Counted from the first letter of the stretch, positions 1 through 13,784 are shown. The stretch: DNA of 64,000 nucleotides from Pyrenopolyporus hunteri (GCA_902806595.1 CADCXC010000004.1:2232001-2296000); one strand, 5' to 3'. Notes: generated by a model not told the origin, from the sequence alone. Translations and numbers: made by a program.

Positions 1-2576
1 TTTAATCGCATAGGATTGTCGCTATTCGACAGGTTATAATTAAATAATGCGTACGTAGGTAGGTAAGGTAGGTAGGTAAGTAATTGAGTAATGCTTCGGT
101 ACGTACTTTTTTGAATACTAGATTACATAATCGCGAGGTACCTAGGTACAATGAGATACCCTGAAGGTAAGGGGAGAATAGCGCTATAAGCCCTATAACT
201 TTAGCGTGCCCCTGTAATTAAAGTGGGTCTGGTATCTGGAAATTCTTTGAATTGGCGGTTTGGCGGAAAAATTGCTTATGGTCCGGCGTGCCTGTCCCGC
301 GGGCTGAGGAAGCAAATTACCATTAAATTATTGTATTTCTGTTTCATCTTCTCGGCACTTGCTGCATTTCTTTAGTCAAGCTCTACATAGAGAGGTAGAC
401 CATATAGCACTTATAACGGTCGATCACTCTGCTTAAGTATGAAAGTCTTCAACGAGCCCAGACTGCAATGCGAACACGAAGAAGCTCTAAGGCTTAAGGA
501 AATGGCAGAGACTATTTGTTCGAAGCTCCGCTATTGCTCCTGTACCCCCGGCTCGCTGGCAGCTAACTACTATACTTACCTTCTTACCCTCGGTATTGTA
601 CATACCTAATGCCTACGTCGCATGTCTCATTTTCCTATAATACCAAACTCATATTTCTGTATTTAATGCCAAGCTACGCCCTAATCTAGTGGAGTGGGTT
701 TTTGGTTGCATTCACGACATGGCCAACCTATAGCGGAACTTGTTCACGAACAGCTCCGGTGCCTTTCGAAACCCCGGTGTTCTCCATTATCGTGAGTTTG
801 CTGAGCGACCCCCAGCTTTTCGGAGTTGTTCCGTACCAGATACAAATGGGCACATTCTTTATTAATCACAATTTTTATGCCGCTGGAGCTCCGATAAGAG
901 AAAACGACGTTATAGTACAATATTATCACGGCATAGCGAAAGGGTTGCATATAGCAATGTACTATACCACTATCTTCAAGATCGATTGGCATGATCTTCT
1001 GTGCAGCTTGCTGGGCCTTGCCTACCTAGCTACCTACCTACCCACCCAGAAAATATGGACGGGAATCGGTTAGCGTAGTATTCCAATACTCAAATTTAAA
1101 ATCTTCTCTCAACTAGGTAGCTTAGCTACGACATCCTTGGCTTAGCCAACCGGTTTGGGAGTTGAGTCCCCAGTTCGACGCCGGCACGAAGAAATAAAAA
1201 TGGAACGATCATGACAGCTGCCGGCCGCGACATCTGCACAGAAGATGCGTAAGAAATTTTGCGACAGGCCGTGCGCTTCAGAGGCTAGTAAACGAGTGCA
1301 ACGTCGGTATCATACTTTAAACGTTCAGCAGATTCGTCCCCCAGAAACACAAGATCGAAGTCTAGACGGAGTCTCCAGCTAGGTGAACCGTCGAGAACGA
1401 TTCATTCGACCTAATGCGGTATTCCGTATACCGTATCTAGCAACTCTCTCTTGCTAGTTGCGATGCTGTCCTGCCAAATTCACTACGACGTCGTAGCGGC
1501 AGCCGCTGCTGACCGAAATATCGCGGTCTTTGGTACCAAGCAACCAACCAAGCGCCGCAGTCTGCCATCTAAGAATGTGACCAGGTCGCTCCCTCGTTAG
1601 TTGGGCGCGGACCATGCTGTAAGTCATCGAAGGATGCAGGTATGTCATGTTAATAATATATTGCGCTGTTCCAAGTTTTCCTGGTTCAGCTGTCAAGGAC
1701 ATAATTTCCGCACTGATAGCGTATGCTACGTAATCAGCGACCCTAACGCGCAACTATCTGGGCTGCCCGCCATACCTTTTCCATTCTCGTCGATCTCCCG
1801 TGTCCCATTCTGAAAAGGGTTGCCGAGCGTTTTCTGCCGCTGCCGTCTTCTTGCCACACAGCGACGTCCGGCGTATATTACAGACAACACGACCTATGTG
1901 CTTGGGCATAAACGACTTCGCCCCTGACCAACGTGCTTCCTCCAGATATACCTAAGAACAATAACGCATGTGAGTTCTTCTCACCTTAAAATAAAATATC
2001 CGTCCCAGGGGGTGTGACCCTTTCCGCAGCGGCTGTCCCCTCCCCAGCTTGACCGATCATGCATCCCGGAAGACGTGTCCTGGGTTGCTATTTTTGTCCC
2101 TGGAAGTAATCTCACCAGTGGTGACCTTATATATTGACCTACATACACCTAGCTTTCCCCATCCTAGCTTACCAAATTTCAGAGGACTCTAACTTACGTG
2201 TCTATATTAAAAACCACCTGCCCCCGCACCACGCTATTGCTCCTCTCAATCTATATCGTATAAGCCGCTGGGGAGGACCCCGCAGGTGCCCGCAATGCAT
2301 GTTTCTCGCCCCCAAAGCCGCGAATGAGGCTCTAGGGATGCTAGAACTCTTCAGGAATTTATTCTGCGGAGTAGCCACATGACCTAAAAACTTATACACA
2401 CTTAGCCCGCTTTGCTTCGGATATTACCTACTACTCGTATCGCTCTATATTGACCACCGAGTTTTAGCTACACGAGGTAGGTATTATACGGAAGGAATCG
2501 ATTATCCTACGAGCTCGTACGAGTATTACGCGCCTCCTCTATCTGAGCCGGAGAGTCTAGACTCTGTCCGTGACTT
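1..2576. other. Gene-free left flank
   Basis: No open frame here has recognisable protein features or a plausible exon chain. The stretch holds runs of the TAGG/CCTA motif (about 51-80 and 1021-1050) that recur across the window. The right end probably contains the 3' UTR of the lactonase-like gene, whose stop is at 2577-2579. Confidence 0.6.
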
Positions 2577-4157
2577 TTACAAGACAGTATGATTTTCTTC
2601 GCGGAAGATAGCTGCAGTCACCTCTCCCTCGATATCCGCATACGCAACGTAGTCCTTTAGCAGTCCCGTTTTGGCATCACGATCGATGATGACGACGCGG
2701 CCATCCCCTTGTAGTGCTACCGCCACCAGGCTGCCGTCCGCATTGATCGAGAAGTGCCGGGGTACCGTACCGCCAGCTGGGAATTCCTGGACCTTGGTTA
2801 AACTTCCGGTGGCACGGTCAATCGAAAACTGCGGTATTCAGGATTAGTTTCATTCAAAACACAGAAATTAACAAAAATCACTTAAATTTAGACAATACAA
2901 ATAAACTCCTAAAGATAATTCACCGAAGAAAGAGAGGATAGTTGAGAATAAGTAGTTTGGGAGTGCACTCACGGTTATAATCGGGTCTGAGGGGATCTCG
3001 GTGCTGTTGTTAGGGTCGAAGTTCGTGATATTAAACGAGTACTCCCAGCGAGACGATACAATCAGGAAATTTTCGTCAGGCTTCGCGCCGTGTTAGTAAA
3101 ATGTCACGAATACTAGTGGCTCAGCAGATAAACCTACAGATACGAGAATTTCGGCAGCCCCTGTCCGTTCAGGTAGCGTCCTTTCTTCGCCGTGGGTAGG
3201 GATGAAAAATAATTCGGTAAAGCTAAGAGTCTTGTTCTCGTTGTATATGACCTCATAGCCCGTAATCGCATTTCCAAGCTCCGAAACCAAGTAGAAGTAC
3301 GTCTTGGTTGGTGTCACCGTGAATGCGCCATGTCTCGGTCCGGACCCGGGCCGCACAGCGAGAGGAGCGATAGGCGTCAAGCTGAGGGTACTAGCGTCTG
3401 CCTGATAGATACGGACGAGGTCGGCACCCAGATCCGGTATTAAGACATACGATGCGGTAGGGTCTAGGATCGCTTCATGTGGATGCGGCGCCTCCTGTCG
3501 CTCAGGGTTAGGCCCAGGCCCCTCGAGAGTGTAAGTCTCATTCTGCACCAGAGTGAGGTCTCCCTCGGGCGTGAAGCCAACGACGCTAACGCTAGAACCA
3601 GAACTAGACAGAATCAGTCAGAGATGACTAGGGGAAAAAATTACTCTGTTTACGATGCTCGTGATTTGATTTTATGAACCGAGCCAAGAGAGAGGAGTGG
3701 ATCGCGAGCCGCTGAGCAGGTTTACCGCATGTGGAGGAGCCGGGCAAAGGTTGGCTTACTAGTGTGCTATGGCAAACCCGCTCCCACCAACACCGAATTC
3801 AGCTATGCTAACAGGGCCTTGGATCACATCAAGCTTGTCTAGGAGGGTCAGCGTCCCGTCGTCGTTCGTGAGAAAAGAGGTTACACCCCCGTAGGGGCCG
3901 ACAAAGCCCTCGTCCAGGCAGAACAGAAGGTTTTTGGAATAATCGAGTGTGAGCCACGACGGGTTCGGCCCACAGTCCGTCGAATTGGAGATGGTCTCAA
4001 GGGTAGCATCAGCACCGACGGCGGTGCCGTCGTCGGGTAGGGTTAGACTCAGAGTCGTGACGGTACCAGCATATGAGGAGACATAAAGGAGGGTAGCAGA
4101 CGCCTGACCAGCTAATCCCAGGGACAGCAGCCCTGCGGGGAAGATAGCTTTCCACAT
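2577..4157 (-). CDS. Secreted lactonase-type seven-bladed beta-propeller protein
   Basis: Four exons in transcript order, 4157-3760, 3603-3138, 3080-2973 and 2828-2577, give 407 aa; introns are 156, 57 and 144 nt, all GT-AG, and the summed length is in frame. The start at 4157 is preferred because it opens with a signal peptide (MWKAIFPAGLLSLGLAGQAS); the frame stays open upstream but has no better ATG context. The mature part matches the 6-phosphogluconolactonase-like Lactonase family: repeated strand pairs, the APHPH motif in exon 2, GSGPRHGAF, and a late VPRHFSI. Family members hydrolyse sugar lactones or carboxy-muconolactone-type substrates; the signal peptide suggests an extracellular or secretory role. 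The true substrate cannot be read from sequence. The 57-nt intron carries a TACTAAC-type branch site, and without it the frame stops early. Confidence 0.85.
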
Positions 4158-7100
4158 GGTTGGGTGCTCGAACTCGTTGATCGACTGACTGGACTGAATC
4201 AACTGACGGATGAGGATGAGGAAGGCGAACAGAAAAGCCACCCCGACCGTGACTATTAAGCCAGCGCCACGGGCTCTCGCAATTTGCCTAGGTTTCGACA
4301 TCATGGCTCGACCTTCTTCCCTCTCGGAGGCATACAATATCTCTAGACCTCAACTGGTAATCGGCCACCGTCAACACCCCTGTCTCCATCGTTCAGTTGG
4401 GTTTACCCGGAGCGACCCTGCGCCCTACCCTAGTCCGGTACTGCATGAAACCCGGAAGAATTGGCTAGCCGGGCGAGTCTACGTATGTGGGAGCAAGAGC
4501 CGAGGAACTGATGAACGGAAAGCATACCAAGCAGAAGGGGCCCCTTTTGTGAAGGGCTTCGTGGTTGGAGAGATGACAAGTTTTTTTAGTCCGCTGCAGG
4601 GGTATAGGGTGAGAAATTGGAGGAGGTGAGTAGAGAGAGGGTATGCCAGGCAAATCCTCCCACGTTGAGCCCAGTTGAACCAAGTCGAGGAGGTTGGAGT
4701 AAGAATCTAGGCTGGTGACACGGGAGATGGAGTTGCAATGCGGAGGGAGCAAAGGTGGAGAAGAGACGGGACGGTTTACACACGTACGTGAACCGGACCT
4801 CAAGATGTCCGGTGGAGACGGACAGGGGTAAGGCTTTTTTCATGCCGGGGTCGATCAGGGAACTCGCCCATAGTACATGGTATATCCCCCGTCTATGTCT
4901 CACCTCGTCGTCTTAACTTTAATTCTTTCTGGAGCATGTGGAGGATCGTGTTGATCCTCAGCTCGGAGCCTGACCTGTCCATGGGAAGCCAATATATGTA
5001 TAGACGCTTAATTATAATATTCTCCTTCTCTTAGTTGATTAACCCCCCCTTTCACCCCTTGTAGCGTGTAGATAATTATTCAAAGGGAAACATATCCTAT
5101 CTGGACCTAGAATAGGTAGGGACCGAAGACTGGAGGCTTAGGAGGGTGGCATTGCCCTGAAAGTCAATCAATCGTGTTGTATCGCTAAGTCCCGAACGCG
5201 GAGATCACTTGAGCTGTTCTGGTGCAACTACAGGTAAGACTCAAATCGGGCTGTGCCCTATCTAGTAGTGTGTTATACTTACCTACCTTGGCTACCTAAC
5301 CTACCTAGGTATCTTGTCAGGTTGAATCAGCGCTCGTACCGTGTTAGGTATGTCGTACTTGGCTGTCCGGAGCCATCTCTCTGCGGCTTGCTCTGCCGTG
5401 TCTAAGTCAATAGACCGCCATCATGCAAAATTACCCCTCAGGGGCGATTTTCTTAGAGGGGGGCCTCCTGGGAGGAGGCTACTGCAAGAAAATCGACATA
5501 GTCACATTTGTAACTCGAAGGTAGCATTCTAGGACGGGAAGATGCCTGTCGTTTTTTCATTGCCCCAACCTAGTAACCAAAATTGACAAGAACAGCTACG
5601 CCCCAAATACTAATGAGGAAATTGTCTGTTGCTTGTAGATGTGCGGACGAGAAAGGCCAAGCAACCGAGGCAAGTCAACCAAACGCATGCCCTTAATATG
5701 TTCTCCATGCAATGCCAGATCATTTTTATTACTTATCCCCCATGCCAGCTAGGCTGAAAACTTAATCGATCCGGTCTCCGGATTCCTACTACTACCTTCG
5801 TCTAGCCTTCGCGCCAGCTTCGGAAGCTCGGCCGAGAACAAAGGTAGATAATTATACTAAAAGTAAAGAACAATGATCAAATTTCCAGTAGAAAGGCTAT
5901 CCCCCAGCTTAACTAAGGTAGTTTACATAGGAAGGCCATAAATAAGGATTTTCGCCAAGGAAATCAACACAGAGCCTGGAGGGAGACGCGCCTACATGCC
6001 GCACTACCTTTACGATGTCCTCTGTTGCATCAATGATTTGATGCAGCATAAAAATATCCAAACACTTGTCGTGGGTGAATTAGTAGTTCGCATAGGGGCG
6101 ATCCATTCTCGGTCCACCTCATCTTCAACCACGACATAATTGTTCATCCCTACCTATAGTTACCTATTTAAGTGATACTCGGCCCTCAAAGAACTAAGAT
6201 GTAGACCGCAGAAGCTACCCCTGTAGCCTTCTTTTGATATATCCATGAAGCTAAGCATCACGCCTAACTCCTTCCATATTGCCTAGACCATCATAAAGAC
6301 AGATATCGCGAGGGTGAAGCGTGTAATATACGAGTTCCCGAATTGGCAACGTTGACAGTGTCACCTAGCCTCGTGGTTGACGATGGACGAGAAAGAGAAG
6401 TAAAGGGACTAAATACGGCTAAAGGAGCCTCAGCCAAAAGGCTGCTAGTGCTAGGACATCGCATGGCCCTGGTATCACGGGCTAACAGACGACCTACCTT
6501 AATAGTTTAGACCGTAATAGGTCGGGTATTGATCTGATACCGAATCTATGCTTTAGATCCGATTTCCGTAATGTCTATGGACCTGCCTGTCTTTAGAGTT
6601 GCTCCATGGGATTCTGGACTCACGACTGGCATTTGGTAGGAAAATAGCTAGGTAGCTTCTCCCTTTGAAGCCGAACTAAAGTTGCATACCACGCACGTTA
6701 ACGATCTAAGGTCATAGAAAAGTGAATACTTCCATCATCATTTAGATACCGAACCTCTAGAAGTACATGATTATAGGTTCCCAGAACGCCTGACATTCGA
6801 GACGGTGTCGTGAGGTGTGCGGAAAACCCCAGGTGAAACCGTTAAGTGTGATAACCAAGTATCACAACCAGAGTCGACAGTGGGCGTCAAACCTTCGTGT
6901 CCGGTATATAACACCAGGCGGGTAAACTTAGTTACATGAATCCGAATGTTCCTGAATGTTACTCCTAGCTGATGAGTGTATCTTGGTCGACCGTAGTTAT
7001 CTCAAAACATCACTGTGACGGATGTATAACTGAAAGATCGACGCGGTATGCGAATTCGGACTTCAATGTCGTCCTCGTAACCAACCCCATTAAGGTTCTT

Positions 7101-7413
7101 TCCAGTTCGTTGACAGCCCCCTTAGAGTTTCTTGCCATTCTTGGTTTTGATCCTCTCGGCGTCCAGGGATACTCAGGTTAAGCTTACTCGAGTGCTGGGT
7201 GGTTCTTTGTGTGGCCCTTCTTAGTCTTGCGTGGAGTTGCTTCAGTTGAAGTTTGTGGCTTTTTCCTCAAACCCTTCTCTCCATTGCTATTCCCCATTAT
7301 TGCTCCCATGTAACCTGGGCTGGCTCGGTTTTGCTGCCCATACATCTCGGTGACAGGAGACTTAGCATGGGGCAGAGTGCCCAAAGCCCTCGCGTTGTAA
7401 AAAGCAGTTGCTA
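4158..7413. other. Intergenic region between lactonase-like gene and clp1
   Basis: About 3.2 kb between the start of the lactonase-like gene and the stop of clp1. It contains a TAGG/CCTA palindrome run at about 5280-5315. A lysine-rich small frame on the minus strand near 7130-7384 is discussed as a finding. No other coding signal was seen. Confidence 0.5.
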
Positions 7414-8917
7414 CTAGCCCAATAAGCTAACCATTGGCTCGGGCCAGCTTCCCCAAAGAAGAGGCCTATCTCCTAGACGAGCGCTGACTGGAGCTAGGAT
7501 TTTGAGCTTCCGCCGTTTCTCGTCGACATCAGCGACGTACACGTAGCCCATAACGTTTGAGTCGCGGATCGTGTCTGCTGAGTCGTGGACCGAGGCGCAG
7601 ATTACCGATAGGACGCAGTTTTGCATAGCAAGCGACGGCTCGACCTTTTCGAGCACCGCGTCGCTGTAAATGTCGTCTTCGAGTGCTGCGGATACGGATG
7701 CTAACTTACTATTAATCGCTGTGGCTAGGGAGGATGACATGGACTGAAACCGTACCTTCATGAACTCTCCAGATCGACAAGGCCGAGAAGTCCACCTGCT
7801 GGGTAAATGGGCTCAGCGTAGTATTCGCGTCGCCAAAGAAATATTCCTTGATGGCGGCCTCACGAACGTGTTGTAGGAATCCAGAATCCCTTTCGACCAC
7901 ACCGCCGGACTTGTCTAGGCTAACAACAGTGATCGGTTCGTCTAGACTCGTCTTTTGTCCCGCAAATTTCTTCTGCAGTTCGCTGCTCATACGTTCGGAG
8001 CCTAGTACAAGTACGATGTTGACAGAGAACTCAGCGACTATGTGTGCTATGTGTTCGTAGCCTCCCTTAGAAACATTGGAACCACCGCTATCGATTAATA
8101 ATCCCGATGTCTTTACGTCGGGATCTTCGGTAAGTCGGGATGTTACAGCTACAGCTAGCCTACTGAGCACTCTTTTATATAATCGCATGTTGTCCTCTGG
8201 CTGTCCTAGACCATAATAATACACTAGAGGCAGCTTCACAGGCACAGCACTCGGCCCACTGCTCGGTGTACTGCCCCAGTCGGTTGTGATGTCAATTATG
8301 GTCGGAAACACAGCTGCGCTCAGCGATCCCGGCAGAGCGAGCATGCCCTCACGGCAGTCCGTGTTCACCACGAGAGGCTGGCGGCCCATCCGCGTGGCCC
8401 ATCCAGTAAGCATCTTCACCAAGCTCGTCTTACCCGCGTTCGGCGGTCCTACCACGAGTACGCGCGGTCCCATTTGCCCTGCCTTCTCGGCAGCCGTGCG
8501 AAACGCCTCAAGTTTAAAGTGCAAATTCAGGTAGCTGACAAGAGGCGTCTCGTCTGCGGTGGGCTCCGAGGTATAGGCATCGTAATTGCCAGTTGGGGAG
8601 GATATCTCGAGGGTACATCCGTGCCAGGTGTTTATTTTGGACTTCGTCGCACCGAAAGTGTATGGTGTATTCGGGGCGAGCTCGGTGCCGTCTTTCTCGG
8701 CGGTGCCTGAGATCAGCTTGATATCTAGAGTCGAGCCGTGAGGGACCTCGAAGCGATATTCCCAGAAAGGTTCGAGAGTCTCTGTCGTTGTTGATGCTCC
8801 GGCTGAAGAAGATGCTGTAACCGGAGCAGTCTATCGAGGATTAGCCGGTCGATCAGGAGCAGTTGGGACAAGGAGACACACGGTCGGGGGGATTTCTCCC
8901 AGTCCTGGGATAGACAT
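7414..8917 (-). CDS. clp1: mRNA cleavage and polyadenylation factor Clp1
   Basis: Exons 8917-8882, 8830-7756 and 7685-7414 give 460 aa; introns are 51 and 70 nt. The first intron is needed to avoid a TAG and carries a GGCTAATC branch site. The product matches Clp1, the polynucleotide-kinase-fold ATP-binding subunit of cleavage factor IA (CF IA), which works in the nucleus in pre-mRNA 3'-end formation. The N-terminal beta domain contains FWEYRFEVPHGS and NTWHGC. A P-loop, GPPNAGKTS, lies at residues 140-148, followed by VNTDCREG and PLVYYYG. The C-terminal domain ends in the family's typical GDRPLLWGSWPEP. The exon 2/3 join (7755/7686) was chosen because it restores phase and gives an uninterrupted C-terminal domain; a site a few codons away cannot be excluded. 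Length is normal for the family. Confidence 0.93.
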
Positions 8918-9765
8918 GCTGGTATTAATTGCGAGGCAGGTAACTAGATATGTTTTGGGGGGAAAGTAATTGAAAGAGAAATATTATTGAAAACTGAACT
9001 TAGAAATGAAATGTTGAAAGCTTGGTCTTAGAGCTCTGGAGCTTAGGTCGAAGTACAATACATAATAGAAGTACAGTGCCGGAGTTCAGCATATAGTGGG
9101 TCGCTGACTTCCTTGCAGCTTCGATGGAGGGGTAGCTGCGCGTTACCTGAGTGATGCAGGTACCTGACGGGATCCGGCATGGGGTAGAGGCTTCAACCAA
9201 TGATTGATCACAAACGTGTGCGTAGTACACAAACCTTAAAATGTTCCTATTCAGATAGGTACATCCAGGCGTTACATGTAGTGGGAAGGTTCTCTTTAAT
9301 GTGGTGAATGGAAAACAATACACGTACCCACCCACGGCGTTTGTAGTTGGTAGGAACACTGAATCCACGCACGAAGGTACCTAGGTGCCTGGGTAGGTAG
9401 GTACCTATCTAGCCTTATGTTACCCAATACCCCACGTTACACGAGTTTAAGCTATTAGAAGAAAAAGATTAAAATATTGAGTATTCATATTGGTATCGAT
9501 ATAATTTTCATTACGGTCGTTAGATAGGAGTCCTATGGGGAGTATTTATCTATGATATAGGCGTTGTACCTAAGGCTGGAGCAATTGTAATGGGTATCTT
9601 GAGGCGAAAACTCCAGACATCCTCCTTGAGAACGCCGAATGGGTCTTTTTCTGTCCATTCCATGTATATAATGCAGCCCATGGAACATGCAAATGCCAAA
9701 TAATTTCCTGAGTCGCCCACGCGACCCCCTAATTCCTCATCCCAGTTCCAGCTTAGTTGGGAATA
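8918..9765. other. Intergenic region, clp1 promoter side
   Basis: 848 bp between the clp1 start and the stop of the inositol polyphosphate kinase gene. It holds a palindromic TAGGTACC/CCTA run at about 9376-9412. The open frames here look random. Confidence 0.5.
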
Positions 9766-11038
9766 TCACTCTGATATTTTCTCGAAGATCTCCGCGAGAC
9801 TCTTGACACCAAGAAGCACATTCTTGTCTGGTCCCTGGCCCGGCCTCCAAGTCGCATGCGCGAAGTCGATCAACTTCAAGGTGTAGATGCGCGGAAGGCT
9901 GGACTCCTCATCCGAATCGTCTTCTAGTTCATCAAATCCATCTACCAACGCCGGCTCGCAAAACTCGTCTTCGTTCATACCAATACCGCTATCCACCCTA
10001 AGGTTAGCGACAGGGGCTCGTGAGGCACCTCTCTTGTGTTCTGTTACCGAGGCACTGGCTTTTGCTTCCTCAATCGCTGCCCGTAACGCCTCACCGTCGC
10101 CCTCGAAGACGAAGAGTAGGCTAGACGAATACATCCGAGTCTCCTCCTTTTCTAGCACCTCCTGCACTCTTCGAAGATCTTGCGCGAATGCTCCAGCAAT
10201 AACCTTGCCAAGCTCTTCGTCAATACCAGCAGCCTCGTTGAAAATGAACTTCTTGAACGAGTCAAATATATTGGCCTCGTTCACCGCAAACCTTCCCCAG
10301 TCCTTGTCGTAAATCTTGAAGCCTTCCTCATCTAGCTCCGAGGCGTCTGTGGAACCCTTGTATACCCTCATTCCTGCAACACGAAAGCCGAATTTCTTAT
10401 GAGTAGTCTCTTCGGTGATCTTGTCGAACCGCTCCTTCTTTTCTAAAGGCGCGTCGTCTGCCCAAAGCCGTATGCCCAATTTCGCGTCCATGATGTTTGG
10501 TTTCTTATAGCCAAAAGATGCATTTTCCAGTACTACCGCTCGGTCCGTCGTGATCTTTCTCGTCTTGTTGGGAATCCATTTGACATCATCTGTGATGATA
10601 TGCTTTTCTACGGCCGTACGATCTTCAAGATGCAGATGCGACTGGATTTCCTCCTTGACGGAGAAGGGGATGTCTGCGTGTTCGACAAGGCTAGGTATTT
10701 GCGCATGTATCGCGGCTTGGTCGGTGGATTCGTTCAACGATAGAGTGCCTATGTATATCGGCATGAGTTCCGCAAAATCGGGGTGAAGCGCATGTGCCGA
10801 TTCGTAGAATTCGACTTCAGATTGTGTGCATGGCTTGATGAATAGTTCTCCGTCTGCGTCGCACATGGTCCCTGCACTACCGGCAGAATCAGGTCAGCAT
10901 GGTTCAATTATTAGAAATGCAATGGTACGAGACTAACTGTCCAGCAACCGCATAATTGTAGTCCTTCAAGGCGTCCCGTTTCGGTATTTCCCGTTCTTTG
11001 CTCCCGGCATTCTTACCGGCATCTTTGGCGGCCTGCAT
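9766..11038 (-). CDS. IPK2: Inositol polyphosphate multikinase (Ipk2/Arg82 type)
   Basis: Exons 11038-10938 and 10876-9766 give 403 aa, separated by a 61-nt intron with a GCTGACC branch site. The protein matches the IPK superfamily, which phosphorylates inositol trisphosphate and higher inositol phosphates and in yeast also links to arginine gene control. The signature P-x3-D-x-K-x-G appears as PNIMDAKLG at residues 160-168. SSLLFVFEGD corresponds to the SLL segment, and the metal-binding LIDFAHATW lies near residues 369-376. The N-terminal VAGHAGTMCD segment, split by the intron, is typical of the nucleotide-binding start. Between the SLL and IDF motifs sits an acidic linker that is probably disordered. 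Kcs1-type hexakisphosphate kinases share the signature but are usually much longer, so the multikinase call is preferred. Confidence 0.9.
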
Positions 11039-13784
11039 CTTTCCCGAGTGAAATAGTAGCGGTGGTGATACTGACTAATGGCTGGTCTCCGTGTTCTGCA
11101 TGCTCTAAGTTATGGTAGGTTGTGATAGGTTAGGACTGCCTCGCAGATTTGGAGGTTTAAGAGTCCAAGGAGCCAATGGTGAAGGTGGAAAGGGGGTTGT
11201 TGATTGGTGGGCCACGGTTATGTAGACTAGAATGGATAATGAACGTAGTTAAACGAATTCCAGAGGGAGGAAGAGACGGATATTATCGAATGGAAGCGGC
11301 CAGGGCTATGCTACACGATCTCACGAGATCCATGTGAGTGTGTGTCAGTACGTGAGTGTGTATTGCTTGGATGTTGCTAAATGTTGTTGAAAGTTTTGAT
11401 GCACGGGGGGGTCGCGAAAGTTAGGGAGATTCAGGAAGGTTAATATCAACGTGGGACAAGGCGACACAAAGGAGTTAGAAGGATCAGAGAGCGAAGTGCC
11501 ATAATTGGAAACTTGGAATTTCCAGGGTCCCGCCTGCGGTCGAACCTTAGGTACCTCGTCTAGGTAGGTAGGTACCTACCTACCTACTTACACTAGTGTC
11601 CGACTAGGTCCGCTGGGACGTTAAGCCCAAGTCTACGCCTACGCCTACGTACATACGTCAGCTACAAGGTATGAATGCGCCTGCTAGAACTATGTAGATA
11701 CTTGAATTGTCCACATTGATAGAATTACATATCTACATGTAGGTAGTTGGGGCACTGGTGAGTAGGTACCTAACCACCTACCTATCAGCAACACAGATGT
11801 GTACCGATGCAACCAAGCAGTCTGTATTGTATATGCGTATATAATTCGGTATAATTCTGTGAGCTGGACCACTACCCAAAGTGGAAGCCAACGAAAAAAA
11901 AAAATTAAAATAAAAATAAAAACCTGTATAAGTATTACACAAGCATCGTATGCTACCTAGCAAGGGCGAAGGGGCAATCAAGATTGTCAAGCTGCGCAGC
12001 TTTCTTGGGCGCTATCTAGGAGAGAAACTCGCCAGACCCCAACTAAGCTGCAGCCAGCGACAGCGGCCAGCACCACCCACATACATAGTACCTAATACTC
12101 AGCTCTGCCCTACAGACGGCTTTAGCTTGGTTGGGTACGTAAATTAGACGGATGGCACGGCATTCCCGCTTTTTCTGTGGCGGAATCCAGCAGGGTATAT
12201 GAAAAAATGCTGGCATCTTACTGGCTCAGCCACACCTGTCGTATCAAAATGTCTCGACTAATCTGCCTTGAGGTCCATTTGTCGCCATCATTTGACTCAT
12301 TCAGGGCGGCTGGACAGCCTCAACTAACTACCTATTCGGGCGCAGTGGACATGAAGGTCACCCGCCTACCCGCGTATTCGTTGGCGGATCCATGTCTTCT
12401 TATTCGGCATGCTTTTGTACTCCAGCTGGGCAGTGTCGGCGGCCCGAGAACTCCAGTCCCAGTTACTCAAATCCGATAGTCGAGTCCGAAGGCGCGAGAT
12501 AAAATGGCCACCGGTATTTCCACCCTTGAATTTCGGGAAGAAATGGTGAGATGGACTCCTGCAAGAAATCAGCATGATAGGTACCCAGAGATCATCAGGT
12601 ATTCGCACCTAATTGTAAATGGGAGATGGTTAGTGAAGGATTACGGGATGATGCACCTTTGGCCTGGAAATCTGGTCTGTACTCGTACTATACTGACGTC
12701 TGTACAGTAACTTTCAGTACCAGACGTACGAGGCGAAGATCGTCTGTCTCAGACACACGGCATCACTCCTCGCTTCCCCCTAACCAAAAGAATAATATAG
12801 AAATAATAAGCATAACGTAGCCTGCCGTGCATGTAACAAACAGCATCGCGTTTGCTCGCCTTCGGGTTGATGATATACCTTGGTAGGCACTTAAGTCTCT
12901 AATAGCCGTTTGCCAACATCACATTGTTGGCTGAGTACCTAAGGTATATGTGCTGTAGGTGTGATTTCATCAAGCATGATGATACCACGATTGTTTTGGG
13001 GGCGGTCAATGATAAAGAGTAGCTACCCAGGTATCTCGTAGATAGCGAAGCCCTACCTTTTTACCGGTCGACGACTACATCGTCATCGGTGCAACCTGGA
13101 ATCTCCGCCGAGATCTCGACTCATGATAGTGGGTGGTACGCAAGGTAGGTAGGTAAAATTTGCAAAGTGGTAATTCTTTTTTTTTTTTTCTCATTCAAGC
13201 CTGCTGAAATCTCTATCTTTTTTTAATATCTTGCTTACAAACTATTATTACTTGACGTCGGTAGTATACTCCTAGGTCAGATTCAACATCGAAGTAAGCC
13301 TCTATCCTCTATCGAACTATCTGAAGTTAAGAGACGGAGAGGTACATGTACCTACCCACATGTATCTTACCTATTCCACTTGAGCTTACATGTATGTCTT
13401 CTGTCTAATGTAGATAGGTCTAGGTACTTACCTAAGCGGGTATCTATCTAATAGGTTCTTTCCTGTTACTCGGGTGATTTCATGCGTATAAGGCACTACG
13501 CACCTGCGTCCTGTGATCCGAGGAAGGACGTGTCACGGAGATCCAACGTCGTTGGCAGGTACGATAAACTCGTCCTCGTCATCCCCTCTTCTTCCTACCT
13601 AGGTACCTACCTAGGTAACCCTCCTTTACGCTTGCCTTACGCCAGCCCCTCTCACTTTATGCACCTCAGCCTCGTCTTGTACGTATCACCGCCCTGTTTC
13701 TCTCACATTTCCAGAACATCGGGTCATGCAAGATACCAACTTGCATTCGGCTTAGGTATTAACCATCCTCACTAATGCCCCAAT
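11039..13784. other. Divergent intergenic region between IPK2 and arb1
   Basis: 2.7 kb between two divergently transcribed genes, so it should hold both promoters. Visible features are a TAGG/CCTA palindrome run at about 11560-11590, an A-rich tract near 11895-11925, a T-rich tract near 13176-13190, and another TACCTAGGTACC run at about 13597-13615, inside the likely arb1 5' UTR. No coding unit could be supported. Confidence 0.5.

Noticed and set aside
702..1073. 123-residue open frame on the plus strand
   Set aside because: Its translation has no domain-like pattern, it ends in TAGG-repeat sequence, and an equally long antisense frame overlaps it.
4158..4337. Upstream extension of the lactonase-like frame with a hydrophobic segment
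   Set aside because: No ATG starts the full extension, and the internal Met at 4157 begins a good signal peptide that directly precedes the propeller domain.
9887..10312. 141-residue plus-strand frame rich in Ser
   Set aside because: It is the antisense shadow of the inositol polyphosphate kinase exon; the Ser run mirrors acidic codons on the real strand.
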